DNA of 64,000 nt from the NCBI GenBank assembly GCA_031556375.1, contig JAVBTA010000016.1, positions 62,001 to 126,000 of the forward strand, given 5' to 3'. Below the pieces are notes generated by a model, which saw only the letters and a program-made list of their open reading frames with translations, was not told where the DNA came from and searched no databases. Positions 8,527 through 17,007 of this stretch are shown one piece after another. The translations under genes were made by a program, and so were the position numbers. The stretch is from BNXB01 sp031556375. Lineage in GTDB: Bacteria; Bacteroidota; Bacteroidia; Bacteroidales; Azobacteroidaceae. Position 1 is the first letter of the stretch. Every line of letters starts with the position of its first letter.

Positions 8527-9420
8527 TTAGTCAAGAATTTTAATTCTGATATTTTTGAACCAAACATTATCCTGGTGATCTTGAAGGCCAAAGTAACCTT
8601 CATGTTTTTCGCCACCACAGTTGTTCAACAATTCAAAAGCCAATGGCCATTTTTTCAAGCTGAATTTACTGGCTTGAAGCATTTCTGTCCATTGTGGAGT
8701 CCATAAGTGGTATTCAACTACGTTTTCACCATTTTGAGCATGCAAAACAGTACCTTTGAAGACAGTGATTGTTGTGTTATTCCACTCTCCAAATGGTTTA
8801 GAGTTTTGTGGTTTTGCAGGAATCATGTCGTATAAAGAAGAGGATTGGCGATTACCGTCTTTTCCCATCTTTGCATCAACATGGTTCACATTGTCCAACA
8901 CCTGGCTTTCAGGAGCAGAAATGTAGATTGGTTGATCTTTAATTTCCTGAGCTAAATAGAAAATACCTGAATTAGATCCTTTTTCTACTTTCCAATCGAT
9001 AGAAACTTCGAAATTTTTGAATTTATATGCAAAAATAAGATCTCCACCATCAGTACTTTGAGCTTCTCCTGTGCCTGCTCCTGTAAATTTCAAGCAACCG
9101 TCTTCAATACTCCATTTTCCAGGAACTGAATCTTTGTTGTATCCTCTCCAACCTTCAAGGCTTGTACCATCGAACAAAACGATATAACCATCAGCATCGG
9201 TTTTGAATTTTGATAGATCAACCTGAGGTCTTTCCACTATTGTATAAGCAGGGATTGTATCTGTACCTTCAATTTTTTGAGGAACATTAATTTCTGTTGT
9301 TTGAGGTGCTGGAGCTGGAGTTTCTTCCACCGGGGCTGTTTCTGCTTTTTTGTTTCCGCCACATGATGCGATCATTCCGGCCATAACTAATACGCTTAAA
9401 GAATAAATAATTTTTTTCAT
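8527..9420 (-). CDS. DUF1080 (3-keto-disaccharide hydrolase family) lipoprotein
   Basis: The N-terminus is a lipoprotein signal with lipobox MIASC (Cys20), then an acidic/Pro-rich linker (about 25-50) and a concanavalin-like DUF1080 domain from about residue 75 (DGYIVLFDGTSLEGWRGY, a hallmark opening) to the C-terminus (GLQDHQDNVWFKNIRIK). Members of PF06439 act on 3-keto-glycosides, as hydrolases or lyases. The partner oxidoreductase immediately upstream could supply or consume the 3-keto form. Likely anchored in the periplasm or outer membrane. The two genes are about 75 bases apart with a hairpin between them and look like one transcription unit. Confidence 0.88.
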   Translation of the reverse strand: MKKIIYSLSVLVMAGMIASCGGNKKAETAPVEETPAPAPQTTEINVPQKIEGTDTIPAYTIVERPQVDLSKFKTDADGYIVLFDGTSLEGWRGYNKDSVPGKWSIEDGCLKFTGAGTGEAQSTDGGDLIFAYKFKNFEVSIDWKVEKGSNSGIFYLAQEIKDQPIYISAPESQVLDNVNHVDAKMGKDGNRQSSSLYDMIPAKPQNSKPFGEWNNTTITVFKGTVLHAQNGENVVEYHLWTPQWTEMLQASKFSLKKWPLAFELLNNCGGEKHEGYFGLQDHQDNVWFKNIRIKILD

Positions 9421-9453
9421 TGTAACTACTATTTTTAAACTGAATTATTGGAT

Positions 9454-9475
9454 AAAGGGCGCATTTGCGCCCTTT
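9454..9475 (-). terminator. Hairpin between the oxidoreductase and DUF1080 genes
   Basis: Perfect 9-bp GC-rich stem (AAAGGGCGC / GCGCCCTTT) with a 4-base loop. On the minus strand it is followed by ATCC and then AT-rich sequence rather than a clean T-run. It may be a weak terminator, an RNA-stabilising 3' end, or an attenuator that lowers expression of the downstream gene. Confidence 0.65.
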
Positions 9476-9496
9476 AAATGATTATTTATGAGTTGA

Positions 9497-10981
9497 TTAT
9501 GGCATTGCCGGCAATGTCCAACCTTCTCTGTAAGTATGTTTGATCAACTCAGCAGCGAAAGCTTTGGCGTTTACGGGATCAGTCATTTTCTTATCAAATG
9601 AAGGGTGACCATCATTAATAGTAAATCCATCTTTGATGATTGTTTTGATCTCAGCGTTATCCGGGATGTTAGTGAAACGCATGTTTGCTCCGTCCCATTC
9701 CAGTTCCTGATTGAGAGCTTGTAAACGGACAGCAAGCACTCCCATTACTACCATTTCGTTCAATGGACCTGCTTTAGCAAAGTCAGAAGCGCAAGCTACG
9801 CGGCTTGCAGGACTTTCTTTACAAGCGCGTACCCAATCCATTTCGTGAGAAACCGTAATTTCACGGGTTTTCTTAGGTGCATTAGGTGTTCTTCCGGAAA
9901 CTAACCATGGTCTTACACCGTAGCAACCGCAGATCAGTGTATCCTTAGTTCCGTAGAAAATACAACAGCCTCCTGAATCGTTCAGATTTTTACCTGCAGG
10001 TACACCCTCAGGACGTACAGGCTGCAAACCTCCGTCGTACCATGTAACTTCCACTTCAGGCATAGCTACTTTAGCCATATTGTCGCGAGCAGGGAAGATG
10101 TAACGTACGAATTCCGCGTTTGGAGCACATTCTGTTAGCAACATAGTTGAGCTTCCTTGTACTTTTGTTGGGTATTTTAATTGCAATGCTTCAGCAACAG
10201 GTTGCAAAATATGGCATGCCATATCGCCAAGAGCTCCTGTGCCGAAATCCCACCATCCGCGCCAGTTCCAAGGAGTGTAGATTGGATTGTAAGGACGAAC
10301 CGGAGCTGGACCTAAGAATAAATCCCAGTTCAACTTAGAAGGAACTTTTTCTGCTTTTTCAGGGCGAGGAAGACCTTGTGGCCAAATTGGGCGGTCTGTG
10401 AAACATTCTACTTTTTTTATTTCTCCGATTTCTCCGTTCCAAATCCATTCGCAAATTTTGCGTACTCCTTCACCTGAAGCACCCTGATTACCCATTTGAG
10501 TAGCCACTTTGTGTTTTGCAGCCAAGTTAGTAAGCAGGCGGGATTCGTAAACACTATGAGTTAACGGTTTTTGAACATAAGCATGTTTGCCCATGGTCAT
10601 AGCATCAGCAGTGACGATTGCGTGGGTGTGGTCGGCTGTTGCAACGACAACTGCATCAATTGATTTACCCAATTCATCGTACATTTTACGATAATCGTAG
10701 TAAGCTTTTGCATTTGGGAAGTGTTTGAATACGCGGTCACTATATTTCCAGTCAACGTCGCATAAACCAACGATATTCTGGCTTTCCAGGTTCTTCAAGT
10801 TCGCAAATCCCATACCGCCAACACCAATACCGGCAATATTCAATTTGTCACTTGGAGCAGTAACCCCGCTAATGTTTTTTCCCATGACAGAACTTGGCAA
10901 TATAGAAGGGATAACTGTTAATCCCAGAGCTGCAGTTCCTCCTTTTTGAAGAAATGATCTTCTTGAAATTGAGTTAGACAT
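9497..10981 (-). CDS. Tat-exported Gfo/Idh/MocA-family oxidoreductase
   Basis: NAD(P)-dependent sugar oxidoreductase. A twin-arginine signal (SRRSFLQKGG at residues 6-15, then a hydrophobic segment) predicts folded export. The Rossmann dinucleotide site is GIGVGGMGFANL (about 51-62), and YVQKPLTHS (Lys138-Pro139) is the conserved EKP-like active-site motif. The Gfo/Idh C-terminal domain follows (GWWDFGTGALGDMACH). At 494 residues it is of the longer exported type seen in Bacteroidota and Planctomycetes. Paired with the DUF1080 lipoprotein it could form an exported 3-keto-sugar route; the actual substrate is not evident. Confidence 0.9.
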   Translation of the reverse strand: MSNSISRRSFLQKGGTAALGLTVIPSILPSSVMGKNISGVTAPSDKLNIAGIGVGGMGFANLKNLESQNIVGLCDVDWKYSDRVFKHFPNAKAYYDYRKMYDELGKSIDAVVVATADHTHAIVTADAMTMGKHAYVQKPLTHSVYESRLLTNLAAKHKVATQMGNQGASGEGVRKICEWIWNGEIGEIKKVECFTDRPIWPQGLPRPEKAEKVPSKLNWDLFLGPAPVRPYNPIYTPWNWRGWWDFGTGALGDMACHILQPVAEALQLKYPTKVQGSSTMLLTECAPNAEFVRYIFPARDNMAKVAMPEVEVTWYDGGLQPVRPEGVPAGKNLNDSGGCCIFYGTKDTLICGCYGVRPWLVSGRTPNAPKKTREITVSHEMDWVRACKESPASRVACASDFAKAGPLNEMVVMGVLAVRLQALNQELEWDGANMRFTNIPDNAEIKTIIKDGFTINDGHPSFDKKMTDPVNAKAFAAELIKHTYREGWTLPAMP

Positions 10982-11027
10982 AAGAGAAATTAATTTATGA
11001 TTATGTGATTTTTTGAGTGAACGGCAT

Positions 11028-11035
11028 CAAAGTTA
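11028..11035 (-). promoter_or_regulatory. -7 box upstream of the oxidoreductase/DUF1080 pair
   Basis: TAACTTTG on the minus strand, 47 bases before the ATG at 10981. The rest of the 122-base gap is AT-rich with no other recognisable element. Confidence 0.5.
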
Positions 11036-11103
11036 TTCTAAATTATTAACATTTAAGTCTTTTCTGCTTGAGAATGTAAGTATTTTTACAAAAATTAAGA
11101 AAT

Positions 11104-11796
11104 TTAAAGAAAATCTTTCAATTCCAACAATGTACGTACATGAAAAGTAGGGGTGAAACCGTTTGTTTTTTCAATTCCCAGATCGAGCCAGGCCTGGTCG
11201 ATATCACTGTTTTTTGCTCCTTTTATATCGGCATCGAGGCTATCTCCGATCATTAAAGTTTCATTTCTGAGGGCCCCGGATTTTTGAAGGGCATAATTAA
11301 ATATTTCGGGATGGGGTTTATTGATGCCTATTTCATCAGAAAGTATGACCCCTTTGAAGAAAGGGGACAGGCCGGAATTGGTTAATTTTTTGTATTGGAC
11401 CTCTTCAAATCCGTTAGAGAGGATATACATTTGGTATTTAGGGTGTAAATATTCCAGGACTTCGATGGCATGAGGCAATAATTTTGTTTTGGAGGAAGTC
11501 CGGTTTAAAAAATCTTCATTAAGATTGATAGCAAAGGTTTCGTCATCAATACCGAATGGCCGTAAGGGATGCAATAACCGTTCAATGATCAATTCGTTCT
11601 TTGTGATCAAACCACGTCTGTATTGGTCCCATAAATGAGTATTATTCGGCAAATAAATATCATAGTAATCATTAAAAGCAGGGAAGAAGCGATCGAAACG
11701 GTAATCCCGATAAACTTCTTCCATACTTTCTCTGGCATTCGAACTGGTGTCCCAGATTGTATCGTCCAGGTCTATAAAAAGGGTTTTATACTTCAC
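11104..11796 (-). CDS. yjjG: YjjG-type HAD nucleotidase
   Basis: HAD-superfamily phosphatase, 230 residues. Motif I is FIDLDDTIWD (Asp9 nucleophile, Asp11 acid/base), motif II is YILSNG, and motif III/IV is GINKPHPEIFNYAL with MIGDSLDADIKGAKN. The order and spacing match the YjjG family, which hydrolyses noncanonical pyrimidine nucleoside monophosphates (house cleaning of the nucleotide pool). Cytoplasmic. It starts 5 bases after the stop of the upstream lipoprotein gene on the same strand... that is, it follows the lipoprotein gene's neighbour closely and the two are probably cotranscribed. Confidence 0.85.
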   Translation of the reverse strand: MKYKTLFIDLDDTIWDTSSNARESMEEVYRDYRFDRFFPAFNDYYDIYLPNNTHLWDQYRRGLITKNELIIERLLHPLRPFGIDDETFAINLNEDFLNRTSSKTKLLPHAIEVLEYLHPKYQMYILSNGFEEVQYKKLTNSGLSPFFKGVILSDEIGINKPHPEIFNYALQKSGALRNETLMIGDSLDADIKGAKNSDIDQAWLDLGIEKTNGFTPTFHVRTLLELKDFL

Positions 11797-11801
11797 TAAA
11801 T

Positions 11802-12668
11802 TTACATGTTAACCTGAATAACCAGATATTTTGTCAGGCTCCAGAAACTTTTAGTATCAGTAATTTTATAGATGATATTTCCGGAACTATCTTTTGTTTC
11901 TTCGAATGAGCCTTCCGGGTGTTTGCTGATCAGTTTTGCTTTTTTAGCATATACAGGAACTTCACCGAATTTTCGGGCATCTTTAATACGGATGAAATAA
12001 TCGCGGTTGAAATTTGTGCCTAATTGTCCGTCTATGAGGATCTTCTGAGCTTTCAATTCTTTAGAGGTACCAAAACAATAATAAACAGTGTTGAGTTCTG
12101 TATCTTGTTTTTGGATGGTTTGTTGTTGAGCGTTGGTTTCAGCGCGCAAACCTTGTACGTCGGTAGAAAGAACAGCAACTTCAGTGCTGAGTGCTTCAAT
12201 TTTTTGGTCACGTACTGAAAGTTCTTCTTGCAATGAAACTAATGCCATTGTCTTTTCACTCAATTGGTTACGGAGATTTTCCAATGTGTTTTGCAATTGT
12301 TTGGATTGGATAGAAGAACTATTCAATTTTTTTTCCAGTTCTGAGATTTTGTCTTTGTTTTTCTTCAGAGTTTCAGTAATCAATTGCATGTCGTTTTGAA
12401 TACGTTCACGCGTAGAGGGAGCCATGTCTCCACTGGATGAAGACTGCACCTGCAAATAATTTTCAGCAGATTTGATACTTTGAAAATTATCTTCAACTTC
12501 ATTCAATAAGCTCAGGAGTTCATCCATTTCAGCCGTAGATTTGGTGTTGGCCAATTCCAGAGAATCTTTTTGCGCTTCCAGGGCTTTGTATTCAGATGAA
12601 TTTTTAGGAGAGCAAGAGGCCAAAACAAGGATGGCTAATGCAGAACAAAAGAATGCTAACTTTTTCAT
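11802..12668 (-). CDS. Coiled-coil lipoprotein of unknown function
   Basis: A lipoprotein signal (lipobox VLASC, Cys19) is followed by a long heptad-rich coiled coil (about residues 25-185: repeated leucine/glutamate spacing, KKNKDKISELEKKLN, LRNQLSEKTMALVSLQEEL). A globular C-terminal part (about 190-288) has YCFGTSKELKAQKILIDG and ends in KSFWSLTKYLVIQV. The architecture resembles the Cbp1/OmpA-less coiled-coil lipoproteins common in Bacteroidales, whose role is unknown. The 70 bases upstream of its ATG hold nothing recognisable. It precedes yjjG with a 5-base gap. Confidence 0.8.
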   Translation of the reverse strand: MKKLAFFCSALAILVLASCSPKNSSEYKALEAQKDSLELANTKSTAEMDELLSLLNEVEDNFQSIKSAENYLQVQSSSSGDMAPSTRERIQNDMQLITETLKKNKDKISELEKKLNSSSIQSKQLQNTLENLRNQLSEKTMALVSLQEELSVRDQKIEALSTEVAVLSTDVQGLRAETNAQQQTIQKQDTELNTVYYCFGTSKELKAQKILIDGQLGTNFNRDYFIRIKDARKFGEVPVYAKKAKLISKHPEGSFEETKDSSGNIIYKITDTKSFWSLTKYLVIQVNM

Positions 12669-12738
12669 AAAAAAATTAATTATAGTGTTATACGATATCT
12701 ATAAACATATTAATAACTCAGAATCTTTATTTTTATTG

Positions 12739-13410
12739 TTATTTTTCGGGTCCTAGAATTATAACAAACTCACCACGGGATTCGTTCGCAGAAAAGTGAG
12801 AAATTAATTTTTTCAAGCTTCCGCGTATTGTTTCTTCGTGCAACTTTGATATTTCTCTTGAAACGGAAACTTCCCGGTCTTCTCCCATTATTTCGGACAT
12901 TTGGGTCAGGGTTTTTAGAACCCGGTAAGGAGATTCGTAGATTACGACACTGCGTGTTTCCTTTGCAAGTTCTTCCAGACGGGTTTTTCTCCCTTTTTTG
13001 ATAGGAAGAAAGCCTTCAAAACAGAAACGGTCGATTGGGAATCCGGAATTGACCAGAGCCGGGACAAATGCAGTTGCCCCTGGGAGGCATTCAACTTCAA
13101 CACCTGCATTTACACAGGCGCGGACCAGTAAAAAACCAGGATCCGAGATTCCCGGAGTTCCGGCATCAGAGACAAGGGCTACTGTTTCGCCGGAAAGAAT
13201 TCTTTGAGCAATGGTTTCCACTGTTTTATGTTCATTAAACTTGTGGTGAGATTGCATCTTATTCTGTATCTCATAATGTTTGAGTAAAAATCCGGTGGTG
13301 CGGGTATCCTCAGCCAAAATGAGGTCGGCCTCTTTCAGGATTCGTATGGCTCTGAAAGTCATGTCTTCCAGATTACCTACAGGAGTTGGAACTACAAACA
13401 GTTTGCTCAT
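12739..13410 (-). CDS. rsmI: 16S rRNA (cytidine-1402 2'-O)-methyltransferase
   Basis: Tetrapyrrole-methylase-fold enzyme that 2'-O-methylates C1402 in the ribosomal P site. The N-terminus VVPTPVGNLEDMTFRAIRIL, ILAEDTRTT, VALVSDAGTPGISDPG and ESPYRVLKTL are textbook RsmI motifs. At 223 residues it is shorter than the E. coli enzyme (286), lacking the C-terminal extension, which is usual for Bacteroidota. It lies 12 bases after the hypothetical gene at 13423-14058, so the two share an operon. Confidence 0.93.
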   Translation of the reverse strand: MSKLFVVPTPVGNLEDMTFRAIRILKEADLILAEDTRTTGFLLKHYEIQNKMQSHHKFNEHKTVETIAQRILSGETVALVSDAGTPGISDPGFLLVRACVNAGVEVECLPGATAFVPALVNSGFPIDRFCFEGFLPIKKGRKTRLEELAKETRSVVIYESPYRVLKTLTQMSEIMGEDREVSVSREISKLHEETIRGSLKKLISHFSANESRGEFVIILGPEK

Positions 13411-13422
13411 AGTTGATTATGA

Positions 13423-14058
13423 TTAAGAAAATCTTTTTTCCAGTATTATTTTGAAATCGGAAGCGGGTTCTTCTTCCCAATTCCATTCAAAATTGTCATT
13501 TAAGAACTTTAATACGTCGTTGAGAGTTCTGAATGAACTTAATTGGTCGAGTGTATCATTCATCAGTTCGTTACTTCCTCTGAACAAATCTTTTTGAAAA
13601 CGGAAACGATCGTTCAGACTAATAACTTTCCGTAAATCCGTCGCCAATTGTTTATTCAGGATGTCATTCAGGAAAATATTTGATGATTGTTGAGCCTGTG
13701 GGTTGGAAATGATTACTTCACATTCCTGTTTTTCCGGTATAGAATATTCTTCCGGAGTAGGATGTTCCTCAGGGGCCTCCACTTTCACAAAGTCATCAAG
13801 AATTATTTCCGGTTCCGGTTTTCTCAAAAGCATGTTTATACCAGCAAACATCGACTCGTGTTTTGACGATTGTTCCTGCATGGCATTCAATTGAGTGGAT
13901 TCCATTTCATGCAGAGACATTGTCAGAGTTTTCAACGTATCATATGCAGTACTGAAAAATGAAAGCGGTAATATCTCAGATTCCCGTACCTGCCTGTACA
14001 ACTCCTGCATTTGTTGGATTTGTTCCAATCCTTGTTCTATTTGACCCTTAAAAGACAT
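13423..14058 (-). CDS. Hypothetical protein, helical
   Basis: I do not recognise a named family. The 211-residue product has no signal peptide or membrane segment. It is predicted to be mainly helical, with a Gln/Glu-rich N-terminus (EQGLEQIQQMQELYRQVRES), a Pro/Glu-rich acidic linker (about residues 85-115), and a C-terminal helical block (IFLNDILNKQLATDLRKVI to LNDNFEWNWEEEPASDFKIILEKRF). It is the first gene of an operon with rsmI and has a TACATTTG -7 box 23 bases upstream. The linked N- and C-terminal helices suggest a scaffold or partner-binding protein, but this is inference. Confidence 0.7.
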   Translation of the reverse strand: MSFKGQIEQGLEQIQQMQELYRQVRESEILPLSFFSTAYDTLKTLTMSLHEMESTQLNAMQEQSSKHESMFAGINMLLRKPEPEIILDDFVKVEAPEEHPTPEEYSIPEKQECEVIISNPQAQQSSNIFLNDILNKQLATDLRKVISLNDRFRFQKDLFRGSNELMNDTLDQLSSFRTLNDVLKFLNDNFEWNWEEEPASDFKIILEKRFS

Positions 14059-14080
14059 TGTATGAATAACATTTATGGGA

Positions 14081-14088
14081 CAAATGTA
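14081..14088 (-). promoter_or_regulatory. -7 box of the 13423-14058/rsmI operon
   Basis: TACATTTG on the minus strand, 23 bases before the ATG at 14058, in the 42-base gap after the helicase stop. No convincing -33 TTTG. Confidence 0.4.
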
Positions 14089-14100
14089 AGAATTTTATTA

Positions 14101-15516
14101 TTACGCTAGTAATTCTTTAGCAGGATTAATTAAAAATATTCTTTCTGTGGCACGAGTGAAGGCAGTATAAAGCCAACGGTAAAAATTTACTCCGAGATAT
14201 TCTTCCGGGACATAAGAAATATCCAGAAATACATTTTTCCATTGTCCGCCCTGTGCTTTATGGCAGGTAACAGCGTATGCATACTTGATTTGAACCGCAT
14301 TGAAATATGGATCGACCTTCATCTTTTTCATCTTTTCCCGTTTAGATGTAATGTCTTCATAATCTTCCAATATAGAGTAAAACAAACGATCGGAAGTTTC
14401 TTTCGGTAAGCCTGGAACATCTGTGTGAAGTGTTTCCATAAGAACTTTCACATCCATTTCCAGATTGTAGTCGGGAAAATGAACCGTCAGATCAGAAAAT
14501 CGACAGCCATAAAGTTCTTGTTGTTTTCGTATTTTCAATACCTCCATCAGGTCTCCATTCGCGATGAAATCGATGTTTTTCTCGTCATTATTCCAAAAAT
14601 AATTGTTTTTGGCAACCATAAGCATATCTCCGGACGATAATTCCTCTTCACGGTAAAGGATCCGGCTGCGAACCCCGTTATTGAAGATATTGGCCCGTTT
14701 GTTGGATCGGGAAATAATGATTGTTTCTTCCATCCCGTCCCGGTTGTAGGCTTCGTCCAGGGCATCGATCAGTTCATCGCCGGAAATTATTTTTACATCA
14801 GGACAATCTTGTGTGATGATTTTGGGAAAAACATTAGTGTTTTCATCCGTTAAAGCATTACGTAAATTAGTAGCATTTAATAAAATACCGGACATTTCCG
14901 CCTGACGGACAATTTTTGTCAGAGTAATACTTTTGACATATAATCCATATCCTCTCAGGGTCTCAATATCCAAGGCCGGACTTTCAGGTTGGGAAACCGG
15001 AGGCAACTGAGCTGAGTCGCCTAACAAGATCAGTCTGCAGCCTTCTCCGCTATAGACATAATGGATCAGGTCGTCCAGTAGTCTTCCGGAACCGAATACA
15101 AATGAGTCGAAACCGTCGTTTGAAATCATAGAGGCTTCATCTACAATAAACAATGTATGTTTATGAAGATTATCTGCCGGAAGAAAGCCGGAGGGCTCAT
15201 TGGAAAACATTTTCTGACGGTAAATTTTTTTGTGAATGGTGAAAGCATTTTGTTTTGCATACAAAGCAAAAACTTTGGCAGCCCGTCCGGTAGGCGCCAA
15301 TAATACGGATTTTTGCTCTAACTCGTTCATCGTTCGGACAATAGCTCCGACAAGAGATGATTTCCCTGTTCCGGCATATCCTTTCAGTAAGAAAAGGGAT
15401 TCGTTGTCCTGGCTAAAAATGAATTCGCTGAGTTCGCTCAAAGCAATATCCTGTTCCGGTGTTGGTACATGGGGGAAATTTTTCTTAATTTTTTCGAGAA
15501 AAAAGCGACTCAGCAT
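14101..15516 (-). CDS. RecD/TraA-like ATP-dependent DNA helicase
   Basis: Superfamily 1B helicase of 471 residues. Walker A is GYAGTGKS (46-53), then LLAPTGRAAKV (motif Ia), Walker B FIVDEASM (Asp126-Glu127), motif III LLGDSAQLPPV, and a C-terminal UvrD_C_2 segment with YAYAVTCHKAQGGQW and the arginine-finger region YTAFTRATERI. It lacks the N-terminal domains of RecD2, so it is a minimal ExoV-alpha-like helicase common in Bacteroidota, presumably in DNA repair. The gene is divergent from DUF3822; a TAACTTTA stretch lies upstream but is a poor promoter match. Confidence 0.87.
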   Translation of the reverse strand: MLSRFFLEKIKKNFPHVPTPEQDIALSELSEFIFSQDNESLFLLKGYAGTGKSSLVGAIVRTMNELEQKSVLLAPTGRAAKVFALYAKQNAFTIHKKIYRQKMFSNEPSGFLPADNLHKHTLFIVDEASMISNDGFDSFVFGSGRLLDDLIHYVYSGEGCRLILLGDSAQLPPVSQPESPALDIETLRGYGLYVKSITLTKIVRQAEMSGILLNATNLRNALTDENTNVFPKIITQDCPDVKIISGDELIDALDEAYNRDGMEETIIISRSNKRANIFNNGVRSRILYREEELSSGDMLMVAKNNYFWNNDEKNIDFIANGDLMEVLKIRKQQELYGCRFSDLTVHFPDYNLEMDVKVLMETLHTDVPGLPKETSDRLFYSILEDYEDITSKREKMKKMKVDPYFNAVQIKYAYAVTCHKAQGGQWKNVFLDISYVPEEYLGVNFYRWLYTAFTRATERIFLINPAKELLA

Positions 15517-15557
15517 GGGTTTATGATAATTTGGGGTAAAGTTAATGATTATTTTGC

Positions 15558-15565
15558 TATTTTTG
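15558..15565 (+). promoter_or_regulatory. -7 box of the DUF3822-rsmD operon
   Basis: TATTTTTG followed by C, the canonical TAnnTTTGC form, 60 bases before the DUF3822 ATG, in the divergent gap with the helicase gene. A TTTG lies 24 bases upstream, longer than the usual spacing. Confidence 0.5.
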
Positions 15566-15625
15566 CAGGATGTTTGCTATACAGAATGTGTATGAAAGCA
15601 TTAATGTTACATAACTTACAGGAAA

Positions 15626-16462
15626 ATGGAAATTCAATTCCCTGAAATCATTGATACAGATCATCCGGAGCGCCTTATCTTTGCGTTGAAGATAGCTTCG
15701 GACAGGTTTTCATTTTCATTGTATGATCCTGTCGTCGATGGTTCCTTTTTTTACTATGCAATTCCAACAGACAGGGATTCTGATGCATTTTCATCTTTTA
15801 AACAATGCTTTTTTGACAACCCGTTTCTGGCTTCTTCTTTTCGTAAGACTTACATTATAAATGGTTATCATGAGTTCACGTTTGTTCCTGAACTTTTATA
15901 CCAGGAAGAAAATGTTGAGTCTCTTTTTGATTTTAATATCTCCCATTCCACCGGGAAAATTCTATCTCAAAAACTTCGTCAGCCTTCAATGATTCTTTTG
16001 CATAGAATGCCGGAAGAAGTTTATCAGTTTCTAAATCGGTCATTGACTAATGCGAAGTTTATCCATTATCAATCACCATTGATTTCATATTTCCAGGATA
16101 AAAGTAAGGCTCTGAATACATCCCAATTTTTTGTGAATCCGGATGAGAAAAATCTCGATATATTGTGCTTCTCTCAAGGAAATTTTCTATTAGGAAATAA
16201 TTTTCATATTTCCGGGATACAGGGTGCTGTTTATTATATCTTGTATGCGTGGAAACAATTAAAATTGGATCAAATTAAGGATTATATTTATATTGCAGGA
16301 GGTAAGTCTGAAAAAATAAGTTTAATGAAAGAACTCCAGCCATATATTCATAATATTATTCCGGTTAATTTTCCGGCAACAACTCATTTTTCAGGGATAG
16401 ATATTCAGAATATCCCTATTGATTTTTTATGTCTAACTCTGTGTGATTTAAGTATTGTTTAA
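15626..16462 (+). CDS. DUF3822 family protein
   Basis: A 278-residue cytoplasmic protein recognised as DUF3822 mainly by size, by its position directly before rsmD (a conserved Bacteroidota gene pair) and by sequence features: FALKIASDRFSFSLYDPVVDGSFFYYAIP at the start (split here only by family comparison) and the C-terminal DYIYIAGGKSEKISLMKELQ, resembling an actin-like ATPase fold. The N-terminal SFSLYD and AGG motifs fit such a fold, but the activity is unknown. Its TAA is immediately followed by the GTG start of rsmD, so the two are translationally coupled. Confidence 0.75.
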   Translation: MEIQFPEIIDTDHPERLIFALKIASDRFSFSLYDPVVDGSFFYYAIPTDRDSDAFSSFKQCFFDNPFLASSFRKTYIINGYHEFTFVPELLYQEENVESLFDFNISHSTGKILSQKLRQPSMILLHRMPEEVYQFLNRSLTNAKFIHYQSPLISYFQDKSKALNTSQFFVNPDEKNLDILCFSQGNFLLGNNFHISGIQGAVYYILYAWKQLKLDQIKDYIYIAGGKSEKISLMKELQPYIHNIIPVNFPATTHFSGIDIQNIPIDFLCLTLCDLSIV

Positions 16463-17005
16463 GTGAGAATTATTAGTGGAGTATACAAAAGACGTCGTTT
16501 TGAAGTTCCTAAGAACTTCAAGGCTCGTCCTACAACTGATTTTGCGAAAGAAAATATATTTAATGTAATTGGAAACCTGATAGATCTTGAGGATACTATT
16601 GCTCTTGATTTATTTGCCGGAACCGGGAGTATCAGTTTTGAATTTCTTTCGCGAGGATGCCGGGAAGTTATTTGTGTTGAAAAAGACCCGTTTCATCATG
16701 CATTCATCCAAAAAGTAAAGAAGGAGCTTCAAACAGAGGCTCTGATTGCTATAAAAGGGGATGTTTTCACTTTTTTGAATTCCTGTAAGCAAACATTTGA
16801 TGTCATTTTTGCAGATCCTCCCTATGCGTTAAAAGACCTGGGCAAGGTGCCTCAATTGGTTTTGTCCGGGAACTTATTAAATCCGGATGGTGTTTTTATA
16901 ATGGAACATCCTAAAGAATATGATTTTTCAGTATTACCGTTTTTTTATCAAAAAAGGGTTTATGGGGCTGTTAATTTCAGCATTTTCATCCACAATAAAG
17001 ATTGA
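16463..17005 (+). CDS. rsmD: 16S rRNA (guanine-966 N2)-methyltransferase
   Basis: Methylates N2 of G966 in 16S rRNA during 30S assembly. Hallmarks are MRIISGVYKRRRFEVP at the N-terminus, RPTTDFAKENIFN, SAM motif I ALDLFAGTGSISFEFLSRG, and the catalytic IIFADPPY-type motif (VIFADPPYAL, about residues 114-123). Length (180) is normal. It begins with GTG directly abutting the DUF3822 stop, and its own stop is 2 bases before the DUF4476 ATG, so the three genes form a tight operon. Confidence 0.93.
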   Translation: MRIISGVYKRRRFEVPKNFKARPTTDFAKENIFNVIGNLIDLEDTIALDLFAGTGSISFEFLSRGCREVICVEKDPFHHAFIQKVKKELQTEALIAIKGDVFTFLNSCKQTFDVIFADPPYALKDLGKVPQLVLSGNLLNPDGVFIMEHPKEYDFSVLPFFYQKRVYGAVNFSIFIHNKD

Positions 17006-17007
17006 AT

